DNA of 64,000 nt from Psychrobacter submarinus. Its GTDB lineage: Bacteria > Pseudomonadota > Gammaproteobacteria > Pseudomonadales > Moraxellaceae. Shown here one piece after another: positions 17,127 to 27,197 of the stretch. The stretch covers positions 434,001 to 498,000 of the forward strand of contig NZ_CAJHBQ010000002.1 in assembly GCF_904846685.1 (NCBI RefSeq). Reading direction: 5' to 3'. Every line of letters begins with the position of its first letter. The first letter of the stretch is position 1. The translations under genes and the position numbers were made by a program. The notes under the pieces were generated by a model. The model saw only the letters and a program-made list of their open reading frames with translations. It did not search any database and had not been told where the DNA came from.

Positions 17127-18215
17127 TCAGTCTTTTATAACTTGCCATCCTAACGTTGTCTGGTGCTCATCTTGATGGGCAAATAATGGATGACTCTTGG
17201 CCTCCTCTAAGCTCAGTACTGGCGTTACACAGACATCGGCTGACGCGAATACTTGCTGCCAAAACTCAAGCGGTTGACTGGCAAATTTATCGCTGACTTT
17301 TGTGGCCGCCTCACGGCTTTCAGGCAGGTTTGGCATCACCCCGCGCTGCCAATGCGCGTCTTTGAGCTCAGGCAGCTCTAATACCTCACACAGCCCTTGC
17401 CAGAATTTTAGCTCAAGTGATCCTACCGCTATGTAGCGATTATCAAACGTTTGATATAAGCGATAACAAGGCAATAGTCCACCCAAAAAGTCATAATTTG
17501 GCGACGGGTTTTGTCCTGAGAAGCTTTTGACGAGCTCCCCTGTCGCTTTTGGCATGACCATATGGTTATACAAGCTATGAGTCATACTCACTGCAACATG
17601 GCGACCTTTACCTGTGCGCTGTGCGGCGAATACCGCTGCTAACAAGGCAATTACTGCCGTATCACTACCACCTGCCAAATCGGCAAACTGAATGTTAGGC
17701 ATGGCCTGCTCACCAGTTGCGGTACGCAGCTGATCAAGTACGCCACTCATCGCCATAAAGTTGATATCATGACCGGCTTTATCTGCCCAGTCGTGAGCGA
17801 TTTGAGCGTTATCACTATCGTTAGTCATGCCGTAACCCGTAATAGAGACGATAACCAATTTTGGATTAATAGCATGTAAGGTTTGGGCGTCTAACCCCAT
17901 CCCTTTTAGCACCCCAGGGCGAAAGCTATCGAGCATGACATCAGCGTCTTTGAGATGCGCTTTGATAACCTCTATGCCTTTGGGGTCGCGAAAATCAACC
18001 TTACCGATAGTTTTGCCGTGATTTAAAGCTTCAAACAAGCCGCCTAAAGCGCGGGCAGGATCGCCGCTTTTTGGCTCAACCTTGGTAATCTCAGCGCCCA
18101 AATCCGCAAGCAGACGCGTGGCAAAGGGCCCAGGTAGGTTGCGCGTCAAATCTACAACGCGCAGTCCTTGTAAGCAGTCGCTCATACCCTCTATTGCGTG
18201 AGCTAAATTAGCCAT
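17127..18215 (-). CDS. CaiB/BaiF-type CoA-transferase family protein (alpha-methylacyl-CoA racemase-like)
   Basis: The protein is about 362 residues, the length of racemase-like members. It shows LRVVDLTRNLPGPFATRLLAD, KVEPKSGDPAR, the family aspartate in QFADLAGGSDTAV and GKGRHVAVSM. Such proteins either move CoA between acids or epimerise 2-methylacyl-CoA so that branched chains can be oxidised; the operon context favours the latter. ATG at 18215 overlaps the stop of the FadB-like gene by 8 bp, suggesting translational coupling. An internal ATG at 18185 (MSDCLQGLRVVDL) is an equally plausible start. Confidence 0.82.
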   Translation of the reverse strand: MANLAHAIEGMSDCLQGLRVVDLTRNLPGPFATRLLADLGAEITKVEPKSGDPARALGGLFEALNHGKTIGKVDFRDPKGIEVIKAHLKDADVMLDSFRPGVLKGMGLDAQTLHAINPKLVIVSITGYGMTNDSDNAQIAHDWADKAGHDINFMAMSGVLDQLRTATGEQAMPNIQFADLAGGSDTAVIALLAAVFAAQRTGKGRHVAVSMTHSLYNHMVMPKATGELVKSFSGQNPSPNYDFLGGLLPCYRLYQTFDNRYIAVGSLELKFWQGLCEVLELPELKDAHWQRGVMPNLPESREAATKVSDKFASQPLEFWQQVFASADVCVTPVLSLEEAKSHPLFAHQDEHQTTLGWQVIKD

Positions 18216-20388
18216 CCACAAACTCCTCGCCACTTGCAGCCATATCTACCAAAATCTTAGCCGGTTCAAAACGCTCGCCATATTGCTTGGCTAGCTCACG
18301 GCTACGAGCGACAAAGCGCTCGACACCCATGGAGTTGATAAACTGCAAAGTGCCGCCTTGGTTTGGAGCAAAACCCCAACCAAAGATAGAGCCGATGTTG
18401 GTATCTGCGACCGAGCGCACCACGTTTTCTTCAAAACATTTCGCCGACTCGTTGGCTTGAATAAACATCAAGCGATCGACTAGATCTTGTTGCGAGGGCT
18501 GCTCGCTACTGGTTGGATAGAGCTCGGTCAGCTTAGGCCATAGATGCTTGTCGCCTTTGTCTGGATAGTCGTAGAAACCTTTACCGTTCTTTTTACCTTC
18601 GCGCTCATGCTCTTTGACTAAGGTTTTAAGAATGTCGTAAGAGGGACGCATCGCCATGGTCTTACCCTCGGCCTCCATATCTTTTTGCTGTTGCTCGCTA
18701 ACATGCAGCGCTAAGCTTAACGACACCTCATCTTGTAGCGCTAAGGGCGACATAGGCATACCCGTCTTTAGACCTGCGACCTCAATACTGCGGGGATGCA
18801 CGCCTTCGCCTAGCATAGCGATGCCTTCTGAGACATAAGTACCAAACACCCGCGAGGTATAAAAGCCGCGACTATCATTGACGACGATTGGGGTTTTGCC
18901 AATTTGCAATACATAATCAAAGGCTTTGGCTAAGGTCTCATCACTGGTTTGCGCGCCTACGATAATCTCAACCAACGGCATCTTATCAACTGGCGAGAAG
19001 AAATGCAGACCGATAAACTGCTGCGGGCGCTGGCTGGCCTCAGCCAGTCCGGTGATAGGCAGAGTTGAGGTGTTAGACGCATAAACGGCCGTTTGTGGTA
19101 TAACGGCTTCCGCTTGCTCAGTACACTTAGCTTTGATTTCACGGTTTTCAAACACCGCTTCAATTATCAAATCACAATCTTTTAGGTCGTCATAGGAGAC
19201 GGTTGGTTTAATACGAGCTAGCAGCGCTTGTTTTTTGTCCTCGGTAGAACGTTTACGGCTGATGGCTTTATCTAAAATAGTCTCAGAATAGGCTTTACCC
19301 TTTTCAGCTCCTGCTATATCTGTATCGAGTAAAACCACATCGATACCGACTTTAGCCGTGACATAAGCGATGCCTGCGCCCATCATACCCGCACCTAAGA
19401 TACCCACCTTTTTGGTTTGATAGCGCTCAAAGCTATCAGGACGTGATTGGCCTTTTTTGATGTTGTTAAGCTGCGTCCAAAGCGTGCTGATCATATTTCT
19501 AGATTCAGGCGATAGCACACAAGCGGCAAAATAGCGCGACTCAAGCTCAAGGCCAGTGTCGATATCGACAATGCAGCCTTCAAAGACGCAAGACATTATA
19601 TGGGTGATCGCCGGATAATTACCATGCGACTTTTGATTCGCCATCGCAGGCGCGATAGAGAATACTTGTACTACTTTTGGATGCTTGCTATCACCGCCGG
19701 GAATTTTAAAGCCCTTTTTATCCCAAGGCTGCTTTGCTTGCGGATTGGCTTTGATCCACGCTTTGGCTTGCGCTAACATATCTTCATTGTCCGTCGCTAT
19801 AGCGTCGATAAGACCGATATCCATTGCGGCTTTAGGCCGTAGCTCTTTGCCTTGGGTCATTAGCTCTAGCGATTTTTGAATGCCAACTAGCCTTGGTAGA
19901 CGCTGAGTACCACCGCCGCCAGGTAGCAAGCCAAGTTTGACTTCTGGCAGACCCAGCTTAGTCTTTGGCGAGTCGATCGCAATGCGATAATGACAAGCTA
20001 ATGCCAGCTCCAACCCGCCGCCAAGCGCCGTTCCTGTCATCGCAGCCACGACGGGCTTGCCTGCGGTCTCAAGCCTGCGGAGGCTGCCTTTTAATTCTTC
20101 AACCAAGTCAAAGGCTTGCTGCGCGGTTTGTATATTAGAGAGCTGATCGATATCTGCGCCAACCACGAAACTGTTTTTTGCCGAGGTTAGAATTAAGCCT
20201 TTCGCAGAATCATCACCAATAAAGCTGTCCGTCACAGTCGCAAAAGAGTCGTTAAAACCATCGCCGATAACGTTCATTTTACGATCGCTTTGATCGATAG
20301 ATAAGGTGATGATGCCCTCATCATCCCGCTCAGCTGAAAAATTTGCTAGCTTGTTTATTGCATCAATGCTGTCTGTAGTCGTTGTCAT
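18208..20388 (-). CDS. Bifunctional enoyl-CoA hydratase / 3-hydroxyacyl-CoA dehydrogenase (FadB/FadJ-like)
   Basis: The 726-residue protein has an N-terminal crotonase domain (oxyanion-hole and catalytic Glu regions in GTALGGGLELALACHYRIA and LGLPEVKLGLLPGGGGTQRL) and a 3-hydroxyacyl-CoA dehydrogenase domain with NAD fold VGILGAGMMGAGIAYVTA and catalytic His in GLHFFSPVDKMPLVEII. A C-terminal dehydrogenase repeat follows. It performs the second and third steps of fatty-acid beta-oxidation in the cytoplasm. ATG at 20388, preceded by AAGGGAC, is preferred to the upstream ATG at 20421. It lies 55 bp after the thiolase gene, its normal partner. Confidence 0.93.
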   Translation of the reverse strand: MTTTTDSIDAINKLANFSAERDDEGIITLSIDQSDRKMNVIGDGFNDSFATVTDSFIGDDSAKGLILTSAKNSFVVGADIDQLSNIQTAQQAFDLVEELKGSLRRLETAGKPVVAAMTGTALGGGLELALACHYRIAIDSPKTKLGLPEVKLGLLPGGGGTQRLPRLVGIQKSLELMTQGKELRPKAAMDIGLIDAIATDNEDMLAQAKAWIKANPQAKQPWDKKGFKIPGGDSKHPKVVQVFSIAPAMANQKSHGNYPAITHIMSCVFEGCIVDIDTGLELESRYFAACVLSPESRNMISTLWTQLNNIKKGQSRPDSFERYQTKKVGILGAGMMGAGIAYVTAKVGIDVVLLDTDIAGAEKGKAYSETILDKAISRKRSTEDKKQALLARIKPTVSYDDLKDCDLIIEAVFENREIKAKCTEQAEAVIPQTAVYASNTSTLPITGLAEASQRPQQFIGLHFFSPVDKMPLVEIIVGAQTSDETLAKAFDYVLQIGKTPIVVNDSRGFYTSRVFGTYVSEGIAMLGEGVHPRSIEVAGLKTGMPMSPLALQDEVSLSLALHVSEQQQKDMEAEGKTMAMRPSYDILKTLVKEHEREGKKNGKGFYDYPDKGDKHLWPKLTELYPTSSEQPSQQDLVDRLMFIQANESAKCFEENVVRSVADTNIGSIFGWGFAPNQGGTLQFINSMGVERFVARSRELAKQYGERFEPAKILVDMAASGEEFVDG

Positions 20389-20443
20389 TTTTTGTCCCTT
20401 AAATGATCTCTTAGTTATCACTATCTATTTAACAGGTAGAGTG

Positions 20444-21652
20444 TTATACGCGCTCAATGATGGTGGCAATACCCATACCACCGCCGACACATAAGGTAAG
20501 CATGGCGGTTTTAAGATCACGGCGCTCAAGCTCGTCGAGCACCGTTGTCATCAGCATCGCACCTGTAGCACCAAGCGGATGACCCATAGCGATAGCGCCG
20601 CCATTGACGTTGACGATATCAAGCGAGATGCCAAGATCATCCGCTGTATTCATAGGGACAGCGGCAAAAGCTTCATTAATCTCCCAAAGATCGATATCGG
20701 AGGCTTGCATACCCGCCTTGTCGAGTGCTTTTCTACAAGCAGGGGTTGGACCTGTGAGCATGATCGAAGGCTCAGAGCCTATGACTGAGGCCATCGTAAT
20801 CTTGGCTCGTGGTTTCAGACCGGCTTTTTTGCCTGCAGCAGCGCTGCCGACTAGGCATAACGCGGCACCATCGACGATGCCTGAGGAATTGCCCGCATGA
20901 TGCACATGATTGACAGTTTCGATAGTGGTGTATTTATCTAAAATCACACTATCAAAACCCATTTGACCAGGCATAGCAAAAGAAGGGTTTAGGCCTGCTA
21001 GCGTCTCAGGCGTCGTGCTGGGACGAATAGTCTCATCTTTCGCTAATAGCAGCATACCGTTGAGATCTTTGACAGGTACTACTGACTTATCAAAATAGCC
21101 GTGCTCCCAAGCTTTGGCAGCTCTTTGGTGTGACTGGGTAGCGAACGCATCGACATCGCTGCGACTAAAACCTTTGAGCGTGGCTATGGTATCCGCGCCC
21201 ACCCCTTGTGGGACAAAACCAGTACCGTCATTGACCCGTGGATCCATGTACCAAGCACCGCCATCAGAACCCATAGGTACACGGCTCATTGACTCGACGC
21301 CACCAGCGACGACCATGTCCTCCATACCCGACATGACTTTTGCTGCGGCAAGGTTGATCGACTCAAGCCCTGAGGCGCAGTATCTAGACAGCGTGACGCC
21401 TGCAACGCTTTGATCCCAATCGGCATCGAGCACGGCAATACGCGCGATATCAGAACCTTGTTCGCCAACGGGTGTCACACAGCCGAGTACCACATCATCG
21501 ACTAGACTTGTATCCAAATGATGACGCTGCTGCATCTCTTTTAATAAACCACGCACCAGCCAAATCGGCGATGCTTGATACAAAGAGCCGTCCTGTTTAC
21601 CCTTGCCGCGCGGCGTACGGATACTGTCAAAAATATAAGCCGTCTCAGTCAT
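20444..21652 (-). CDS. Acetyl-CoA C-acyltransferase (FadA/FadI-like thiolase)
   Basis: The 402-residue thiolase has the nucleophilic cysteine in [19 protein letters not shown], the motif [12 protein letters not shown], the substrate-binding NEAFAAVPM, the histidine motif [15 protein letters not shown] and the second cysteine in [10 protein letters not shown]. It cleaves 3-ketoacyl-CoA to acetyl-CoA and a shortened acyl-CoA. ATG at 21652 follows AAAAAGGGAA; an in-frame upstream start at 21718 has no such site. It forms the FadAB-type pair with the next gene. Confidence 0.92.
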   Translation of the reverse strand: MTETAYIFDSIRTPRGKGKQDGSLYQASPIWLVRGLLKEMQQRHHLDTSLVDDVVLGCVTPVGEQGSDIARIAVLDADWDQSVAGVTLSRYCASGLESINLAAAKVMSGMEDMVVAGGVESMSRVPMGSDGGAWYMDPRVNDGTGFVPQGVGADTIATLKGFSRSDVDAFATQSHQRAAKAWEHGYFDKSVVPVKDLNGMLLLAKDETIRPSTTPETLAGLNPSFAMPGQMGFDSVILDKYTTIETVNHVHHAGNSSGIVDGAALCLVGSAAAGKKAGLKPRAKITMASVIGSEPSIMLTGPTPACRKALDKAGMQASDIDLWEINEAFAAVPMNTADDLGISLDIVNVNGGAIAMGHPLGATGAMLMTTVLDELERRDLKTAMLTLCVGGGMGIATIIERV

Positions 21653-21765
21653 AAAATTCCCTTTTTCTGTCTTTTGAATAAATAATAGTTTAAATCTAAA
21701 GCTGGACTTATTTATCATAAATCCAATTTTAGCTTTTATATTAGCGATAACGCCTATAAGAGCCG

Positions 21766-22917
21766 TTACATAAAGCGTGACGCCAGCTCTTTCATAATCT
21801 CATTAGTGCCGCCGTATATTTTTTGTACCCGAGCATCGGCATACATGCGAGCGATTGGATACTCTGACATATAGCCATAACCGCCAAACAGTTGCAGACA
21901 CTCATCCATCGTTTTGCACTGTTTCTCGGTTACCCAGTACTTAATGAGCGAGGCTTGCGCGGCATCAAGTTTACCTTCTATTTGTGCCTCTACTGCTGAA
22001 TCGCATAAGGTTTTTACCGCTAAATAATCCGCTTGCACCTCAGCGAGCTTAAAGCGCGTATTTTGGAACTTCCAAATCGGTTTGCCAAAGGCTTCACGCT
22101 GTTTGACATAATCAAGTGTCAGCTCTAAAGCCAGTTTCATAGCGCCGCAGCCACTTAGAGCAATAATCAGGCGCTCTTGCGGCAACTCCTGCATCATATG
22201 CATAAAGCCTAGACCTTCCATACCGCCGAGTACGTTTTTTTGGGGCACACGGACATTATCGAAGAATAGCTCTGAGGTGTCTTGTCCAGCAAGACCCGTC
22301 TTTTTGAGGTTACGACCCCGCGTAAAGCCCTCTAGACCATCCGTCTCAACAAGGATCAAAGAGACGCCTTGCGCGCCTTTGTCACGATCTGTTTTACACG
22401 CGAGTAGCACAACATTGGCATGCTGACCATTGGTGATAAAGGTTTTCGAGCCGTTAATGATATAATCGTCACCATCTTTTGTCGCATACGTCTTAATGGC
22501 CTGTAAGTCAGAACCCGTACCCGGTTCGGTCATCGCAATAGCACCGATATACTCGCCTGTTGCCATCTTTGGCAACAAGGACTTTTTCTGATCTTCGGTG
22601 CCAAGTTTATAGATATAGGGTGCCACAATACCTGAATGCACCATACCGCCATAACCAGCTTGGTTCGCTTGCGATTGCGCCAAAATGATAGCCGCTTCAT
22701 GACCAAAATCACCGCCACCGCCGCCGTATGCTTCTGGTATTGACGCACACAAAAAGCCCATCTCGCCCGCCTCTTCCCAAGCATCGCGATCGATCATGCC
22801 AGCCTCGCGCCATCCTTCGTCTCTGTCTTCCCAGCTTTGAAACATTTTTAGAGCACTGTCGTATACCATTTCGTGCTCTTCGGTCATCCACTTTGCTGAA
22901 AATGTTCTGATGCTCAT
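21766..22917 (-). CDS. Acyl-CoA dehydrogenase, long-chain (LCAD)-like
   Basis: The 383-residue flavoprotein shows the acyl-CoA dehydrogenase signature [28 protein letters not shown], and a C-terminal [16 protein letters not shown]. The position that holds the catalytic Glu in medium-chain enzymes (YEGT) is YGGT here. The base is instead expected in [12 protein letters not shown], as in long-chain and isovaleryl-CoA dehydrogenases. It introduces the trans-2 double bond and passes electrons to ETF. ATG at 22917 with AAGGAAAG upstream is chosen over TTG at 22935. It is the first gene of the operon 22917-14936, behind a large palindromic control region. Confidence 0.92.
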   Translation of the reverse strand: MSIRTFSAKWMTEEHEMVYDSALKMFQSWEDRDEGWREAGMIDRDAWEEAGEMGFLCASIPEAYGGGGGDFGHEAAIILAQSQANQAGYGGMVHSGIVAPYIYKLGTEDQKKSLLPKMATGEYIGAIAMTEPGTGSDLQAIKTYATKDGDDYIINGSKTFITNGQHANVVLLACKTDRDKGAQGVSLILVETDGLEGFTRGRNLKKTGLAGQDTSELFFDNVRVPQKNVLGGMEGLGFMHMMQELPQERLIIALSGCGAMKLALELTLDYVKQREAFGKPIWKFQNTRFKLAEVQADYLAVKTLCDSAVEAQIEGKLDAAQASLIKYWVTEKQCKTMDECLQLFGGYGYMSEYPIARMYADARVQKIYGGTNEIMKELASRFM

Positions 22918-23003
22918 AATGTCTTTCCTTGACAAGGTTTTCTAGTAATAATTAAATCAATAATGATAGTGCAAAACTTTTTATGGCGGGTTAACAATAA
23001 ATA

Positions 23004-23144
23004 GTAATATTTATTACCCTTATAAATTCTTTGATACCGTCTTCAGATATCAAGCCATGCGATTTATACTAGAATAGTAAGTATTATGTTGCAACTCATA
23101 TTTAAACAATGGTAATTATAATTACCATTGTTTAAATATGAGTT
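23004..23144. promoter_or_regulatory. Operator region of the beta-oxidation operon: 14-bp dyad plus a perfect 52-bp palindrome
   Basis: GTAATATTTATTAC lies at 23004-23017, about 90 bp before the start codon. A perfect palindrome of 52 bp runs from 23093 to 23144, each arm beginning AACTCATATTTAAACAATGG, and its centre is GTAATTATAATTAC at 23112-23125. The same dyad precedes the tetR gene at 14141. The likely reading is a TetR operator set. The long palindrome could also form a cruciform or a hairpin in RNA. Confidence 0.75.
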
Positions 23145-23463
23145 AATAGTTTGTGTCAGTAACGCGATTACTCATACTGATTATGAAAAAGTAAATAGCC
23201 GCGGGGTAGCAGCATAGGTAGATAAAATTAGATAACTGAAATGAGACTGAGATGAGATTGCTGGAGCTTTAAGAATTCTATATTAAAAGTCTTAAGTAAA
23301 GATGCTTGGTTAAAGAAGCTTAGTTGTGGAAGCTCGATTAAAAAAATGAAAATAAATCAGCATATAAGGGCCATATCGTTGATAACCTATCAAAGAATAG
23401 ATAAGTAGCACAAGGTGAAAAAACAGGCCCTTTTGCATGAGATTTGAGAGATGAATTATAGGC
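23145..23463. other. Intergenic stretch between palindrome and thiolase 3' end
   Basis: No gene or strong structure was recognised in this A/T-rich interval. It lies downstream of the minus-strand thiolase gene, so it should contain that gene's terminator, but no clean hairpin with a T run was found. Confidence 0.4.
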
Positions 23464-24666
23464 TTAGACCCGCTCTATGACCATAGCCAGCCCTTGCCCG
23501 ATACCAATGCATAAGCTAACGACCGCGTATTGTCCGCCCGTGCGCTGTAGCTCGCGCGCCGTACTTAAGGCTATGCGAGCACCTGACGCACCAAGCGGAT
23601 GACCGACCGCAATCGCGCCGCCATTTGGGTTAACGCGGGTGTCATCAAAGTCGATATCCAAACCCTTTAGGCAGCCTAGTACTTGCGAGGCAAAGGCTTC
23701 ATTAATCTCAATGATGGACATATCATCAAGAGTCAAGTCAGCGCGTTTGAGTGCTAGCTTTATCGCCTCAACAGGACCCACGCCCATAATATTTGGCTCA
23801 ACGCCCATCGCGCCAGAGGATAAAATCTTAGCAATAGGTTTAAACCCTAACCTTTCTTCTGCCTGCGTTGAGCCAATAATTAGCGCCGCTGCGCCATCGT
23901 TAATACCCGACGCGTTGCCTGCTGTGACCACGCCATTCTCATTCAAAGGTTTCAGTTTTTGCAAAGCATCCACAGTAGAGCTAGCGCGAGGATGCTCATC
24001 TTCCATTATCGCTTCGTCTGGTAATTTTTTACCTTGCGATACCCTAATGGGCGTGATTTCATCGTCAAAGAACCCGGCTTGTTTAGCAGCTTGATATTTC
24101 GCTTGCGAGGCGGCTGCGAATTTATCTGCTTCTTCTCGGCTGATATCGTATTTGCGCGCGACATTATCGCCCGTTTGCGGCATACTGTCGCTACCAAATG
24201 CTTTGGTTAAAACAGGATTGGGAAATCGGCTACCAATAGTGGTATCAAATACTTTAAAGTCGCGACTAAAAGGCTGCTCAGTTTTGGCAAACACAAATGG
24301 CGCGCGGGTCATGGACTCAACGCCACCTGCCAAAAATACATCCCCCTCGTTACAAGTGATACTACGAGCGGCATCAATGACAGTAGATAGCCCTGACGCA
24401 CATAGACGATTGACGGTTTGACCGGGCGTTGTCACATCTAATCCCCCTAGTAATGCGGCATTGCGAGCAATATTGCGTGAGTCTTCACCCGCTTGGTTGG
24501 TATTGCCGATGAGCACTTCATCAAAGATATCGCTGGGCAGTTGGTGCTTTTCAATCAAAGCTTTGATCACTGCCGCGATCATATTATCGGGACGCACGGT
24601 GGCAAGTGCGCCGCCATGGCGACCAAAAGGGCTTCTTAAGCCATCATAAATATAGGCATCTAACAT
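23464..24666 (-). CDS. Beta-ketoadipyl-CoA thiolase-like acetyl-CoA acyltransferase (PcaF/PaaJ/DcaF type)
   Basis: The 400-residue thiolase has VNRLCASGLSTVIDAARSI around the nucleophile, the PcaF-like motif GGVESMTRAPFVFAK, EINEAFASQVLGCL, GGAIAVGHPLGASGARI and CIGIGQGLA. The wording is closer to 3-oxoadipyl-CoA thiolases than to FadA. It would release acetyl-CoA and succinyl-CoA from 3-oxoadipyl-CoA, or act on related dicarboxylic intermediates. GTG at 24669 is adjacent, but ATG at 24666 has the better spacing to AAGGA. It is the last gene of a three-gene minus-strand set with the dehydrogenase and hydratase upstream. Confidence 0.87.
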   Translation of the reverse strand: MLDAYIYDGLRSPFGRHGGALATVRPDNMIAAVIKALIEKHQLPSDIFDEVLIGNTNQAGEDSRNIARNAALLGGLDVTTPGQTVNRLCASGLSTVIDAARSITCNEGDVFLAGGVESMTRAPFVFAKTEQPFSRDFKVFDTTIGSRFPNPVLTKAFGSDSMPQTGDNVARKYDISREEADKFAAASQAKYQAAKQAGFFDDEITPIRVSQGKKLPDEAIMEDEHPRASSTVDALQKLKPLNENGVVTAGNASGINDGAAALIIGSTQAEERLGFKPIAKILSSGAMGVEPNIMGVGPVEAIKLALKRADLTLDDMSIIEINEAFASQVLGCLKGLDIDFDDTRVNPNGGAIAVGHPLGASGARIALSTARELQRTGGQYAVVSLCIGIGQGLAMVIERV

Positions 24667-24756
24667 CACTTATCCTTGTTGTGTTTTAAGAGTGTATTTG
24701 ATTAAAATATGGGATTTCGTAACTATACTTGGGCGCGCTAAGTCATTAATAAGCCA

Positions 24757-26337
24757 TTAACCTAAATAGTTGTTTTGTTGAGTAAACAGAGAAATACTAA
24801 GCTTAGCGCGGCGCTGTAGCCAAGGGCTGGGACGATAGCGCGGATCACCTGTTAGGGCGTAAATACGCTGTAAGATAAGTAAAATACGCTTGGCTCCCAG
24901 CGCATCGCCCCACGAAATCGGACCGTACGGATATCCCAAGCCAAGCTTGATAGCATTGTCGATATCCTTTGGTGTAGCTATGCCTTGCTGCGCCATATCA
25001 CAGCCCAAATTAATCACCATCGCCACCACTCGCTGCGCCACAAAGCCCGTGCTTTCTTTAATTAGCGAAGCACCATCTGAGCCTTCATCCAAACTTTTAC
25101 CGAATAAAGTATAAGCCTGCGTGACAAATTTGTCCTCTGTGACGATACTGGGCATCAACGTACGATGCTTAGATAAGTCCGTTAGCATATCGATAGCAAC
25201 TGCTTGCTTAGGATCAACTTGATAACGCATAGCGGCGTTGGTGGTATCTTCGCCATAAATTGCTAGTAATATTAAACTGTTAGGGTCTGGGGTATCGTTA
25301 TCGTCGATAGTGATGTCATTAGCGTTTAGATAATCAACCAGCTGTTGTTTATCTGCCGCTAAATCTGCGCCAATCCAAACTGAATTAACGGCTTTGTCAA
25401 ACACAGCGTTAGACAAAGACTCTTGAGCGATATCTGCTGTTGCTTTTTTACCGTCTTGCTTTTTACCATCTATGTACTGATAAAACCCTTCGTCAACTTT
25501 ACGACCAAGCTTGTTGCCTTCTAACATTTGCCGCGTCAACGGATGCGGGCGGTAGCGCGGCTCGAAGTAGTATTGGTTATAAATCGACTCCATGACGGGA
25601 TGGGAGACATCGACCCCTGTCAAATCCATCAGCTCAAACGGTCCCATACGAAAGCCTGCGCCATCGCGCAAAATACGGTCAATCTGCTCAAGACTGGCAA
25701 CGTCCTCGCCTAGTATTTTTAGCGCCTCTGTACCAAAAGCTCTACCACCATGGTTGACGATAAACCCTGGCGTATCTTTTGCCACGACACCTAAATGTCC
25801 CATACGTTTGGCTAAACTGGTCAGTGTCTCTACAACACAATGGTCAGTAGAGATGCCCGGAATCACCTCAACGATTTTCATTAGCGGCACAGGATTAAAG
25901 AAGTGAAACCCTGCTACCCGCTCTGGATGCTGACAAACCGAGGCAATGGCAGTCACTGATAGCGATGAGGTATTGGTTGCTAAAATGGTGTCGATAGGAA
26001 TAAGGCTGTCTAATTGCTTAAACAGCTGCTGTTTTATCTCTAAATTTTCAATAACGGCTTCGATAACGATGTCTACTTCAGCAATTTGCGCGATATCTTC
26101 AATCACGGTTAAGTTTGATAGAGTCGCTTGCAATTGCTCATCAGTAAACTTCCCCTTAGCCGCAAGTTTTTCAAGCGTCGCTTGAAGCGCTTGGCGTCCT
26201 TGCTTAGCGGATCCTGATTTGGCATCAAATAACAATACGTTAATGCCTGCTTGCGCGGCGATTTGGGCGATGCCCATACCCATGATGCCCGTGCCAATAA
26301 TGGCTAATGATTGCATATCTGATGATGTGATAGTCAT
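24757..26337 (-). CDS. 3-Hydroxyacyl-CoA dehydrogenase (PaaH/DcaH-like)
   Basis: The 526-residue protein starts with the NAD fold LAIIGTGIMGMGIAQIAAQAG and has FHFFNPVPLMKIVEVI with the catalytic histidine, KDTPGFIVNHGGR, and a second dehydrogenase C-terminal repeat (STGFVAQRVVAMVINLGCD). This double-C-domain architecture without a hydratase domain is that of PaaH/PaaC-type 3-hydroxyadipyl-CoA dehydrogenases. It oxidises 3-hydroxyacyl-CoA to the 3-oxo form with NAD. AAAGGAA precedes the start. Gaps of 45 bp to the hydratase gene and 90 bp to the thiolase gene support one operon. Confidence 0.88.
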   Translation of the reverse strand: MTITSSDMQSLAIIGTGIMGMGIAQIAAQAGINVLLFDAKSGSAKQGRQALQATLEKLAAKGKFTDEQLQATLSNLTVIEDIAQIAEVDIVIEAVIENLEIKQQLFKQLDSLIPIDTILATNTSSLSVTAIASVCQHPERVAGFHFFNPVPLMKIVEVIPGISTDHCVVETLTSLAKRMGHLGVVAKDTPGFIVNHGGRAFGTEALKILGEDVASLEQIDRILRDGAGFRMGPFELMDLTGVDVSHPVMESIYNQYYFEPRYRPHPLTRQMLEGNKLGRKVDEGFYQYIDGKKQDGKKATADIAQESLSNAVFDKAVNSVWIGADLAADKQQLVDYLNANDITIDDNDTPDPNSLILLAIYGEDTTNAAMRYQVDPKQAVAIDMLTDLSKHRTLMPSIVTEDKFVTQAYTLFGKSLDEGSDGASLIKESTGFVAQRVVAMVINLGCDMAQQGIATPKDIDNAIKLGLGYPYGPISWGDALGAKRILLILQRIYALTGDPRYRPSPWLQRRAKLSISLFTQQNNYLG

Positions 26338-26382
26338 AATATTCCTTTATATGATTTAGCAGTGTCTTAAACCCTTAAACGA

Positions 26383-27159
26383 CTACTGTCCTTTGTAGTT
26401 GGCATCGCGCTTTTCCAAAAAGGCTTTCGCGCCTTCTTTTTGATCTTCGGTATCGAATAAAATCTGAAAGGCTTTACGCTCTAAGGCCAATGCCGCGGGT
26501 AGTGGCATGTCCACCCCAAGGTTGGCGACTTCTTTGATTTGGGTTAAAGCAATGGGCGAATAGCTTGCCAACTGCTCAGCAATCTCGATAGCGCGTTTAA
26601 TTGTCGCCTCATCGTCCACCACTTCAGACACTAGGCCCATTTGATCCGCCTGATCAGCGCTTATCATATCGCCCGTTAAAATGAGCTTCATAGCTTTATG
26701 TTTACCAAGCAAGCGAAACAATCGCTGCGTGCCGCCCGCGCCTGGCATTAATCCTATTTTTATTTCTGGTTGTCCAAACTTAGCGGACTTGCCCGCGACA
26801 ATGATATCGGCATGCATGGCAAGCTCACAGCCACCGCCCAGCGCATAACCATTAACTGCGGCGATAATAGGCTTACGGCAATCAGTGATGGCATCCCAAT
26901 AGCGTTCGCTATGACGCAAATAAACATCGACGGTCTTTGTAGTCAAAAAGTCGTTAATATCCGCGCCCGCGGCAAACACTTTATTGCCGCCAGTGAGCAC
27001 AATAGCCTTGGTCTTTGGGTCATTGTTTAATTGGATAAACCTCTCTGCCATCTGTGCGCGTAACTCAGCGTTTAGGGCGTTGCGCACTTTGGGGCGATTG
27101 AGGGTTATGACACTTACGCCATTATCTAGCGTCTCACAAGTAATAATGAGCTCTTCCAT
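26383..27159 (-). CDS. Enoyl-CoA hydratase (PaaF/DcaE-like)
   Basis: The 258-residue crotonase-fold protein shows VFAAGADINDFL (oxyanion hole), AAVNGYALGGGCELAMHADII with the first catalytic Glu, and FGQPEIKIGLMPGAGGTQRL with the second. The length is that of single-domain hydratases. It hydrates trans-2-enoyl-CoA to 3-hydroxyacyl-CoA, supplying the next enzyme of the same operon. AAGGATAG precedes the start. It is divergent from the acyl-CoA dehydrogenase at 27522 across a 362-bp control region. Confidence 0.9.
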   Translation of the reverse strand: MEELIITCETLDNGVSVITLNRPKVRNALNAELRAQMAERFIQLNNDPKTKAIVLTGGNKVFAAGADINDFLTTKTVDVYLRHSERYWDAITDCRKPIIAAVNGYALGGGCELAMHADIIVAGKSAKFGQPEIKIGLMPGAGGTQRLFRLLGKHKAMKLILTGDMISADQADQMGLVSEVVDDEATIKRAIEIAEQLASYSPIALTQIKEVANLGVDMPLPAALALERKAFQILFDTEDQKEGAKAFLEKRDANYKGQ

Positions 27160-27197
27160 GATGCTATCCTTAATAGGTACTTGAGTAGTAGGTTTTT

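Noticed and set aside
23464-27159. Calling the operon a phenylacetate (paa) cluster
   Set aside because: There are no paaABCDE, paaG, paaZ or paaK genes here. The set fits dicarboxylate oxidation at least as well.
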